Of a DNA stretch of 7,982 nucleotides, positions 1 through 5,105 are shown piece after piece. A program made the position numbers and the translations under genes. The DNA lies in assembly GCA_030596305.1 (NCBI GenBank), contig JAUVKK010000032.1, positions 1 through 7,982 on the forward strand, read 5' to 3'. This stretch comes from Helicobacteraceae bacterium (GTDB taxonomy: Bacteria; Campylobacterota; Campylobacteria; Campylobacterales; Sulfurimonadaceae). The stretch's first letter is position 1; each line of letters opens with the position of its first letter. The notes below the pieces were generated by a model. The model searched no databases. It saw nothing but the letters and a program-made list of their open reading frames with translations, and was not told the origin of the DNA.

Positions 1-1
1 A

Positions 2-100
2 ATTTCTACTCCTACATTTGGAGCAAGTAATTATGAGTTAAATGTAACAGATGGTAATATTTCTGATGCTCCACGTTGGGGTTGGAGAAAAACAAACTAA
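2..100 (+). CDS. 3' end of an unidentified gene (C-terminal 32 residues)
   Basis: The frame starting at base 2 is open from the window edge to a TAA stop at 98-100 and gives the last 32 residues of a protein. The fragment is polar and ends in an aromatic/basic tail (SDAPRWGWRKTN). It contains no motif that I can assign. A strong hairpin follows 22 nt after the stop, as expected for the end of a transcription unit, and this is the main reason to believe the frame is real. The small polar residues and Trp-rich end would fit an exported or surface protein such as a pilin-like protein, but that is only a guess. The gene lies on the opposite strand to everything else in the window and on the far side of the IS. 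Confidence 0.55.
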   Translation: MSTPTFGASNYELNVTDGNISDAPRWGWRKTN

Positions 101-122
101 TTTTATTTTATATAAAATTAGT

Positions 123-146
123 CTAGGTGAGTTTGTACTCACCTAG
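123..146. terminator. Rho-independent terminator hairpin, probably bidirectional
   Basis: A perfect 10-bp stem (ctaggtgagt / actcacctag) closes a 4-nt loop (ttgt). On the plus strand it is followed by ttaaatttttt, which serves as the U-tract for the gene ending at base 100. On the minus strand the distal side is also T-rich (actaatttta), so the hairpin could also stop a transcript coming from the right. Confidence 0.8.
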
Positions 147-299
147 TTAAATTTTTTAAATAGATGTAACTGTTTACTACTGACGTCTTCTTTCTCCCGA
201 AACTTCTAAAATTTTTCTCTCTATCACTTCTGAAATTATAATCATCATGTTGTATGTTGTCATTACTTTTATGGAACTAATCTTGATATATATTACACT

Positions 300-327
300 T
301 CGCCAATTCAAGTACAGAGTGCAACAA
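300..327 (+). repeat. Left terminal inverted repeat of the IS30 element
   Basis: The repeat begins tcgccaattcaagt and ends agtgcaacaa. It matches the reverse complement of 1348-1375 except at three central positions (314, 315 and 317). Outside base 300 the similarity stops. Confidence 0.85.
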
Positions 328-330
328 CAG

Positions 331-1302
331 TCATGCTGCAGAATAAGTATCTGAGATTGTAGCAAAGAAAACTTCCGCAGGTGTCTTATATCCCAGTATT
401 TTTCTAGGTCTACTATTTAACCTGTTCTGCACATCAACGACCTGACTGTCTGTGATGTATTGGAACTCCGTCTTTTTAGGGAAGTATTCTCGTATCAGAC
501 CATTAGTATGCTCATTCAATCCACGTTCACAAGAGCGGTATGGATGTGCAAAGTAGAAGTCTGTTTCTAACGCTTTGGATATTGCTTTATGGTAAGCGAA
601 CTCTTTACCATTGTCACTGGTGATAGTAAGTGTATGTTGTTTGATAGGCTTCATCAGTTCAAGGGTAGCCTTAGTCACTTCGTGGGCATGTTTACTTGGT
701 ACTTTCTTCATCAATGTGAACTTCGAATGTCTATCGACAATAGTGACGATACCCTGATGATGGTTCTTTCCGATAACTGTATCGATCTCCCAATCACCGA
801 CTCTTGACTTCTCTTCGACTATCATTGGTCTTTCATCGATAGAGACTCTATCTTTGATATGTCCACGTCTACGATGTGAAGCACTGCGTTTCGTGTATTT
901 CTTGTTCTTGTGTCTAAGATACAGATAGAGTTTACCACCACTTCTTTGGTTCTGGTAAATATATTGGTATATCGTCTCATGACTAACAGCCCTAAGCCCA
1001 TCAACTATCATCCGTCCACTAATCTGCTCTGGACTCCAGCCCTCTTGGATATGCTTCTTGATATAACTGACATGTTTTTTAGTCAATCGCCTGTTCTTAG
1101 ATTTGTACTGATATCGCAACCTAGTGCTTATTGAAGCACTTATTGCATTGTATTCGCCACTATCAAGTGCATTACGCTCTAGCTCTCTACAAATCGTAGA
1201 TCGATGCACCCCTATATTGTTAGCAATTGTTTGTTGACTCAGGCCCTCTTTGATTAAAGCCTCTATCTGATATCGTTGTGCCATGGTTAGTTGTTTATAC
1301 AT
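331..1302 (-). CDS. IS30-family transposase, DD33E type
   Basis: This 323-residue protein has the usual length and domain order of IS30 transposases. Residues 1-45 form an N-terminal helix-turn-helix (MAQRYQIEALIKEG, then QQTIANNIGVHRSTICREL), which in this family binds the terminal repeats. A basic linker follows at about 60-155. The RNase H-like catalytic core has all three acidic residues: D174 in GDWEIDTVIG, D230 in TSDNGKEF and E264 in ERGLNEHTNG. The 33 residues between the second and third acids are the family hallmark. The C-terminal NSRPRKILGYKTPAEVF motif is also typical. The ATG at 1300-1302 is preceded by AAGGA with a 5-nt spacer, so the start is well supported. No frameshift or early stop is visible. 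The protein catalyses cut-and-join transposition of its own element. Confidence 0.95.
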   Translation of the reverse strand: MYKQLTMAQRYQIEALIKEGLSQQTIANNIGVHRSTICRELERNALDSGEYNAISASISTRLRYQYKSKNRRLTKKHVSYIKKHIQEGWSPEQISGRMIVDGLRAVSHETIYQYIYQNQRSGGKLYLYLRHKNKKYTKRSASHRRRGHIKDRVSIDERPMIVEEKSRVGDWEIDTVIGKNHHQGIVTIVDRHSKFTLMKKVPSKHAHEVTKATLELMKPIKQHTLTITSDNGKEFAYHKAISKALETDFYFAHPYRSCERGLNEHTNGLIREYFPKKTEFQYITDSQVVDVQNRLNSRPRKILGYKTPAEVFFATISDTYSAA

Positions 1303-1340
1303 AAGTGTCCTTATCTTGCCGGATTATCCACTTTTCTTAG

Positions 1341-1369
1341 ATTATATTTGTTGCACTTTAAACTTGAAT
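1341..1369 (-). promoter_or_regulatory. Probable transposase promoter overlapping the right IS end
   Basis: A perfect TATAAT is present on the minus strand at 1341-1346, about 40 bp upstream of the transposase ATG. A weak -35-like TTCAAG lies 16 bp further upstream, inside the right inverted repeat. Placing the promoter in the terminal repeat is common in IS elements because transposase binding then represses its own gene; that regulatory point is inferred. Confidence 0.55.
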
Positions 1370-1375
1370 TGGCGA
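1348..1375 (-). repeat. Right terminal inverted repeat of the IS30 element
   Basis: The plus strand reads ttgttgcact at the inner end and cttgaattggcga at the outer end. It is the 25/28 match to 300-327. It lies on the promoter side of the transposase gene. Confidence 0.85.
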
Positions 1376-1443
1376 TACAATAGCAAGATAGGGAATAGAA
1401 AGTATGTTTGTAAGGATGTAAAGGGTTTGATATTAAAAAAGGA

Positions 1444-1527
1444 TGGTGCGCACGAGAAGATTTGAACTTCCACACCCGAAGGCACTACCCCCTCAAGGTA
1501 GCGTGTCTACCGTTCCACCACGTGCGC
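1444..1527 (-). tRNA. tRNA-Leu (anticodon GAG)
   Basis: The minus strand folds into a complete class II tRNA of 84 nt including an encoded CCA end (1444-1446). The 7-bp acceptor stem GCGCACG/CGTGCGC is perfect, with discriminator A at 1447. The anticodon arm is CTACC-TTGAGGG-GGTAG, which places GAG at 1492-1494 and so decodes CUC and CUU leucine codons. The long variable arm (TGCCTTCGGGTG) is the leucine hallmark. The T arm contains GTTCAAATC. A six-base T-run (1435-1440) follows two bases after CTT-side flanking and may terminate the transcript. A -10-like TACAAA lies 12 nt upstream (1540-1545), but no clear -35 element is visible. The gene is intact and separated from the IS end by 68 bp. 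Confidence 0.95.
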
Positions 1528-1574
1528 ATATGTAGAAAATTTGTACTGAGTTTAGAAAAAGTTATTGAGGGCTT

Positions 1575-1608
1575 TTAACAAACTAAGAGGTGAAAAGTTC
1601 ACCTCTTA
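1575..1608 (-). terminator. Terminator of atpE
   Basis: A 10-11 bp perfect hairpin (taagaggtga at 1584-1593 paired with tcacctctta at 1599-1608, very small loop) begins 14 nt after the atpE stop codon. On the minus strand it is followed by an interrupted T-tract (agtttgttaaaa). The U-run is imperfect but the stem is strong, so termination of the atpE message before the tRNA gene is likely. Confidence 0.75.
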
Positions 1609-1621
1609 AAAAGGGTATTGA

Positions 1622-1936
1622 TTATGCTAGGTACGGGTTAGCGTAAAGAGCGATAAGAGCAATTACAAGTGTATAGATAACTTGTGCTTCGATCATTGCA
1701 AGAGCGATGAACATTGTAGTCATTAGTTTTCCACCAAGACCTGGGTTACGTGCAGTACCAGCGATAGTTGCAGCAGCAGTATGACCCATACCGATAGCTC
1801 CACCAAGTGCAGCAAGACCAAGACCAACACCAGCAGCGATCATTGAGTACGCCTTAAGTGTTTGGTTAGCAACGTCTGCGTCAGCAGCGAATGCAGTAGC
1901 AGCAAGTGCTAGCATCATTAATACAATTTTTTTCAT
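1622..1936 (-). CDS. atpE: F-type ATP synthase subunit c (rotor ring proteolipid)
   Basis: The 104-residue protein forms the membrane c-ring of F1Fo ATP synthase, whose rotation couples ion flow to ATP synthesis. Two transmembrane hairpin helices are clear: a glycine-rich first helix (GVGLGLAALGGAIGMG, about 36-51) and a second helix (about 71-97) with the ion-carrying glutamate E83 in AMIEAQ. The polar loop carries the conserved RNP (63-65). The glutamine and Ser/Thr ligands of sodium-type rings are replaced by M50 and A84, so proton coupling is inferred. Residues 1-18 look like a signal peptide with a possible cut after AFA, a feature I associate with Campylobacterota subunit c. The ATG at 1934-1936 is chosen over an in-frame ATG 24 nt upstream because GGAG lies 7 nt before it. 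The gene stands alone with its own promoter and terminator, away from any other atp gene. Codon choice is strongly biased (GCA, GGT), as expected for a highly expressed gene. Confidence 0.95.
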   Translation of the reverse strand: MKKIVLMMLALAATAFAADADVANQTLKAYSMIAAGVGLGLAALGGAIGMGHTAAATIAGTARNPGLGGKLMTTMFIALAMIEAQVIYTLVIALIALYANPYLA

Positions 1937-1943
1937 TATGTTT

Positions 1944-1947
1944 CTCC
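1944..1947 (-). promoter_or_regulatory. Ribosome binding site that fixes the atpE start
   Basis: GGAG on the minus strand sits 7 nt before the ATG at 1936. A longer reading frame starting at 1960 would place this site inside the coding region, and that upstream ATG has no comparable site. The protein beginning MKKIVLMM also has the expected family length. Confidence 0.8.
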
Positions 1948-1971
1948 GTATAAAAATCAAAGTCCGTTCGG

Positions 1972-2010
1972 CTAGCGTAACCTATCTAAATCGATAAGCC
2001 AGAGCCACAT
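1972..2010 (-). other. Possible 12-codon upstream ORF in the atpE leader
   Basis: On the minus strand an ATG at 2008-2010 opens a frame reading MWLWLIDLDRLR and ending with TAG at 1972-1974, which is 35 nt before the atpE ATG. An AGGG lies 9 nt upstream of the ATG (2020-2023). It would be inside the atpE transcript if the -10 box at 2051-2056 is used. A frame this short can occur by chance, and nothing else supports translation. Confidence 0.25.
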
Positions 2011-2050
2011 AAATGCGAGCCCTGTCCCTACTTAACACTTTGTATGCGGA

Positions 2051-2056
2051 ATTATA
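2051..2056 (-). promoter_or_regulatory. atpE promoter -10 box
   Basis: A perfect TATAAT is present on the minus strand about 115 nt upstream of the atpE start. Upstream there is no -35 consensus, but there are T-rich tracts (gtttttaaacaaatattta) of the kind seen in Campylobacterota sigma-70 promoters. A start site about 7 nt downstream would give a leader of about 105 nt. Confidence 0.65.
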
Positions 2057-2120
2057 GTCAGAAGGTTATAAATATTTGTTTAAAAACACCATATTTTGAG
2101 TCTTGAAAATAGTAATCACA

Positions 2121-2148
2121 CCTAAATCTTTCAAAGACTTAGATTTGG
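2121..2148. repeat. Nested inverted repeat upstream of atpE
   Basis: The outer arms cctaaatct and agatttgg pair with one bulged base, around an inner self-complementary tctttcaaaga. The two pairings are alternatives of the same segment. It ends about 65 bp upstream of the atpE -10 box and could be a transcript hairpin or a protein-binding site; the sequence does not tell which. Confidence 0.4.
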
Positions 2149-2173
2149 TGCAGATTGTGCAAAATGTTTGTCC

Positions 2174-2197
2174 GATAGCGTACATTGGTACGATATC
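2174..2197. repeat. Inverted repeat with 4-nt loop in the pnp-atpE spacer
   Basis: gatagcgtac and gtacgatatc pair at nine of ten positions around an attg loop; the single mismatch is g2178 with a2193. No T-tract follows directly on either strand, so it is not a typical intrinsic terminator. Confidence 0.5.
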
Positions 2198-2203
2198 TCA
2201 AAT

Positions 2204-2226
2204 TAAACATACTAAATGTATGTTTA
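2204..2226 (-). terminator. Candidate terminator hairpin downstream of pnp
   Basis: A perfect 9-bp stem (taaacatac / gtatgttta) with a 5-nt loop starts 43 nt after the pnp stop. It is A+T-rich and followed on the minus strand only by aatttgaga, so it would be a weak terminator by itself. It is the best-placed candidate for the 3' end of the five-gene transcript. Confidence 0.45.
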
Positions 2227-2268
2227 GTGAAGAGTAAAGTTAGATTGATAGAATAAGATGCGCCGAAG

Positions 2269-4443
2269 CTATGCTTTCGAACGACCTAAGGAGATTTTGT
2301 TGCCTTTAAACTCTAGTATCTCTACCTTGATATCATCATCGATACTGATCACATCCGCCACATTTTTAATGTGCTCATCAGAGATCTTAGAAATATGAAG
2401 TAGACCATCTACTGCACCCGGCAGTTCGATAAAGGCGCCAAAATCAACGATACGTTTTACCTTACCGTCAATGATGTCGCCAACATGATACTCAACCTTT
2501 GGTTCTCTCTCTTTAGTAGCAATATCTTCGATATGTTGACGGGCAGCTTTAATACCCTCACGATTGGTACCAGAGACTTTGACCTTGCCGCCTTTACGGT
2601 CGATGTCGATGGCCACTTCAAACTTCTCGATGATCTCACGAATCGTCTTACCCGCTTGACCGATGATCTCACCTACGCGAGAAGGATCAATGTGAAAAAC
2701 ATCATTACTTGGAAGGTCAGCACTGAGTCTGATCTCTTTTTCTGCTTCCAACATAATATCGATGATGTGTCCGCGACCTTCTCTAGCCTGGTAAAGTGCC
2801 TCTTTCAAGACTTCAAGACGAATACCTCCAAGCTTGATGTCCATCTGCAATGCAGAGATCCCCTCTTTTGAGCCGGTAACTTTAAAATCCATATCGCCAT
2901 CATGATCCTCCAGTCCCGTAATATCAGAGAGAATAGCGTAGTTATCACCTTCAGAGACCATGCCCATCGCTATACCGGCAACCGTATCTGTCAATGCAAT
3001 ATCTCCGGCACGCATCGCCATGTAGCCACCGCAAACAGTCGCCATCGATGATGAACCGTTAGACTCCAATATCTCAGAGACAAGACGGATGGTATGTCCC
3101 GGTGATTCCAAGGTACACTCTAATGCGCGTTTAGCCAGGTTGCCATGTCCCAACTCTCTTCGTTTAGGCGCACCCATAGGAGAGGCTTCACCAACGGAGA
3201 AGCCAGGGAAGTTATAGTGCACCATAAAACGTTCATTCTGCTGAGCAGGGTCAGTAAGTGTCTCAAACATCTGTGCATCTTTGTCTCCCCCAAGCGTCAT
3301 AACGACCAAAGCCTGTGTCTGCCCACGTGTAAAGAGGCACGATGCGTGTGCCGAAGGTAAGACATTGGTCTTAATATCAATAGGACGGACCTCAGTAAGA
3401 GCACGTCCATCTGCACGAACACCCTCTTCCAAAATAGCTTGACGGACCATTGCCGTTTTCACATGGACAAGTGCCATCTTGACATGTTCTTTGTCCCACT
3501 CACTATGTGTTTCCAAAATCTCATTTCTTATCAGACGCAGCGCATTGGAACGCTCACTTTTTGCCATATGACTGATCGCATCTTTAATCTTTTCACTGTA
3601 TTTTTCAATAATAGCAGCTTCTATACTCTCTGTGCCATCAACACTGTGCAACTGCATAGGCATCGGTTCTTTTACAAAGGGACTAAAAGCACTCTCATAC
3701 GCTTCATTGGCATTTAAAAGTGAGCTCTGTGCTTGCGCAAGGATCTCAATAAACTCCTCTTCACTTACGATGTTTGAGTTATAGGTCTCAATCGTGTCAA
3801 CACCCATCGCCGGATCGATCATCGGATCGATCATCGCTGTTGAGAGCAGCTCTGTCTCGACCGAGCCTTGGGCCTTCATCTCTATCATTAATAGATCATC
3901 TTTGCTTCCGGCTACATAGAGGTCTAACGTGCTTTCAGAGAGTTGGGACATACTCGGATTGATGATCAGTTCACCTTCGACCTTGGCAACACGGCAGGCT
4001 GTTACAGAACTCTGAATGTCAATGTCTGAGATGTAGAGTGCCGCTGAAGCAGCATTGAGTGCAAGTGACTGCAAATCAGACTCTTCATCAGCACTCAAGA
4101 CCATGATCGTGATCTGGATCGGGTTGGTAAAACCTTTAGGAAAGAGAGGACGAAGCGAGCGGTCGATAATACGTGATGTCAAGGCCTCAAAATCACTCGG
4201 TTTTGTCTCACGTTTGATATAACCACCGGGGAACTTTCCGGCAGCATACGCTTTTTCAACATACTGGACGGTGAGCGGTAAAAACTCACCGCCGGCAAAT
4301 TCATTTTCATCGATGACAACCGTTGCCAGCATCACTGTTTTTCCACTTTTGAGCCAAATAGAACCATTTGCCTGTTTTGCTACCGTGCCTAATGCATACT
4401 CTTCATTTTTATTGTTTAAATCAATTAACACATTGTAGTCCAT
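2269..4443 (-). CDS. pnp: Polyribonucleotide nucleotidyltransferase (PNPase)
   Basis: PNPase degrades RNA 3' to 5' by phosphorolysis and can add tails in reverse; it acts as a ring-shaped trimer in the cytoplasm. The 724-residue protein has every expected domain. The first RNase PH fold (about 1-140) has FLPLTVQYVEKAYAAGKFPGG, the helical domain spans about 150-300, and the second RNase PH fold spans about 330-560. In the second fold FTRGQTQ (371-377), SNGSSSMA (461-468, phosphate-binding serines) and SDITGLEDHDGDMDFK (506-521) are intact, with D513, D519 and K521 matching catalytic D486, D492 and K494 of E. coli. A KH domain (about 583-640, GQAG at 595-598) and an S1 domain (654-722) end the protein, with no acidic tail. 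AGGAG lies 6 nt before the ATG and overlaps the stop of the upstream gene, leaving a 1-nt gap and suggesting coupling. A 12-bp in-frame tandem duplication encodes MIDPMIDP at 204-211. Confidence 0.97.
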   Translation of the reverse strand: MDYNVLIDLNNKNEEYALGTVAKQANGSIWLKSGKTVMLATVVIDENEFAGGEFLPLTVQYVEKAYAAGKFPGGYIKRETKPSDFEALTSRIIDRSLRPLFPKGFTNPIQITIMVLSADEESDLQSLALNAASAALYISDIDIQSSVTACRVAKVEGELIINPSMSQLSESTLDLYVAGSKDDLLMIEMKAQGSVETELLSTAMIDPMIDPAMGVDTIETYNSNIVSEEEFIEILAQAQSSLLNANEAYESAFSPFVKEPMPMQLHSVDGTESIEAAIIEKYSEKIKDAISHMAKSERSNALRLIRNEILETHSEWDKEHVKMALVHVKTAMVRQAILEEGVRADGRALTEVRPIDIKTNVLPSAHASCLFTRGQTQALVVMTLGGDKDAQMFETLTDPAQQNERFMVHYNFPGFSVGEASPMGAPKRRELGHGNLAKRALECTLESPGHTIRLVSEILESNGSSSMATVCGGYMAMRAGDIALTDTVAGIAMGMVSEGDNYAILSDITGLEDHDGDMDFKVTGSKEGISALQMDIKLGGIRLEVLKEALYQAREGRGHIIDIMLEAEKEIRLSADLPSNDVFHIDPSRVGEIIGQAGKTIREIIEKFEVAIDIDRKGGKVKVSGTNREGIKAARQHIEDIATKEREPKVEYHVGDIIDGKVKRIVDFGAFIELPGAVDGLLHISKISDEHIKNVADVISIDDDIKVEILEFKGNKISLGRSKA
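3811..3834. repeat. 12-bp tandem duplication inside pnp
   Basis: The unit cggatcgatcat occurs twice in direct succession (3811-3822 and 3823-3834). Read on the minus strand it encodes MIDP twice, in frame, within the helical domain of PNPase. Confidence 0.85.
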
Positions 4444-4444
4444 C

Positions 4445-5095
4445 TTATTCTCCTAAGTACTGCTCTATCTGCTCATCATTAACCGTGGCAAACTCTTCAT
4501 AATAACTGTTTGTCTCAACATAATCATCCAAGGCTGACACTAAAAAGATCTCATCAGCCAACGGTTCCAACGCATCGAGCAGATCATTTGGAAGTACGGG
4601 TACAGCGACATAAACCGCTTTTGGATTCATCGCTAACACCGTCTTGATCGCTCCCATTAATTTTAGACCACTTTCAGCCCCTTCGTCCACCAACATGATC
4701 GTCTCCCCCTGCATGTCTGCAAAATGTTCACCTTTACGGTATTTGTAGATAGAGCTGAGTATTTTCTCTTCATGTTTACGAGAGGCTTCACCGTAGATAT
4801 AGTCATGTGTTATTTCAAAGGCTTCAACAAGCCTATCGTTAATCACGATCTCTTCATGTTCGCTGACACGTGCCAGCTCGCATTCACTGTTTTTTGGTGC
4901 ATAAATACCGGCTGAAAAGAGAAAATCTTTTTCCAGTTTTAGACGTTTATTGAGGTAGTGGATCAGTTCAAGGCCGCCGGATGAGACAGCGACAAGATGC
5001 CACTTTTCGTGTTTCATCTGATCAAGAGGCAACTGCTCTTTGAGCTTTTCAGCAGCATCGCTGCGACTTTTAAACATATATTTTCTGCCCTTCAC
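4445..5095 (-). CDS. Phosphoribosyltransferase-fold protein, COG1926-like
   Basis: The product is a soluble protein of 216 residues. Near the centre lies a PRPP-loop-like motif, IMLVDEGAESG (133-143), which fits the hydrophobic-acid-acid-x-x-x-Ser/Thr-Gly pattern of type I phosphoribosyltransferases. An earlier VAVSSGGLELIHYL (35-48) matches the first phosphate-contact region. The C-terminal DEIFLVSALDDYVETNSYYE and following FATVNDEQI resemble the end of COG1926 proteins. The substrate is unknown. Two starts are possible. The GTG at 5095 has AGGAG 5 nt upstream. The ATG at 5077 gives MFKSRSDAAEKL, which looks more like the usual family N-terminus, but has only AAGGG at 10 nt. I give the longer form and regard the start as open. 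It sits 9 nt after lptD and 1 nt before pnp, so it is almost certainly co-transcribed with both. Confidence 0.8.
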   Translation of the reverse strand: MKGRKYMFKSRSDAAEKLKEQLPLDQMKHEKWHLVAVSSGGLELIHYLNKRLKLEKDFLFSAGIYAPKNSECELARVSEHEEIVINDRLVEAFEITHDYIYGEASRKHEEKILSSIYKYRKGEHFADMQGETIMLVDEGAESGLKLMGAIKTVLAMNPKAVYVAVPVLPNDLLDALEPLADEIFLVSALDDYVETNSYYEEFATVNDEQIEQYLGE

Positions 5096-5100
5096 CTTCT

Positions 5101-5105
5101 CTCCT
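5101..5105 (-). promoter_or_regulatory. Ribosome binding site favouring the GTG start of the phosphoribosyltransferase
   Basis: AGGAG on the minus strand touches the lptD stop codon (5105-5107) and ends 5 nt before the GTG at 5095. It supports the longer form of the downstream protein and coupling to lptD translation. The alternative ATG at 5077 has a weaker site inside this region. Confidence 0.55.

Larger units (their letters stand above)
300..1375 (-). mobile_element. Complete IS30-family insertion sequence (1076 bp)
   Basis: The element is bounded by two 28-bp inverted repeats (300-327 and 1348-1375) that agree at 25 of 28 positions. It contains a single intact transposase gene filling almost all of the interior, as in the IS30 family. 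The transposase stop codon lies 4 bp inside the left repeat, and its promoter sits just inside the right repeat. No passenger gene is present. IS30 elements normally leave a 2-3 bp target duplication. No identical duplication directly abuts the repeats. The nearest candidate is taca at 294-297 and 1376-1379, which would move the left end out to base 298. The element lies between tRNA-Leu and the unidentified gene at the window edge. The reading frame and motifs show no decay, so it may still be active. Confidence 0.9.
1937..2268. other. pnp-atpE intergenic region (332 bp)
   Basis: No convincing protein gene occurs on either strand. Reading along the minus strand from pnp, it holds an AT-rich hairpin (2204-2226), a second hairpin with one mismatch (2174-2197), a third nested inverted repeat (2121-2148), a T-rich stretch, the atpE -10 box (2051-2056) and the atpE leader with a possible 12-codon upstream ORF (1972-2010). 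Confidence 0.7.

Noticed and set aside
177..365. A 62-codon minus-strand frame running across the left IS repeat
   Set aside because: Its start lies inside the transposase gene and its first third is IS sequence read in another frame. Only the part left of base 299 could be a remnant, reported as a finding.
1283..1465. A 60-codon plus-strand frame from the IS right end into tRNA-Leu
   Set aside because: It spans the IS boundary and runs into a tRNA gene on the other strand, so it cannot be a conserved gene.
1936..1960. An earlier ATG giving atpE an eight-residue extension
   Set aside because: The extension MIFIRRNI has no good ribosome binding site, while GGAG sits 7 nt before the internal ATG that yields the family-like N-terminus.
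2485..4915. Several plus-strand frames of 60-130 codons opposite pnp and the phosphoribosyltransferase
   Set aside because: They lie wholly antisense to well-conserved genes, lack ribosome binding sites and show no recognisable domains.
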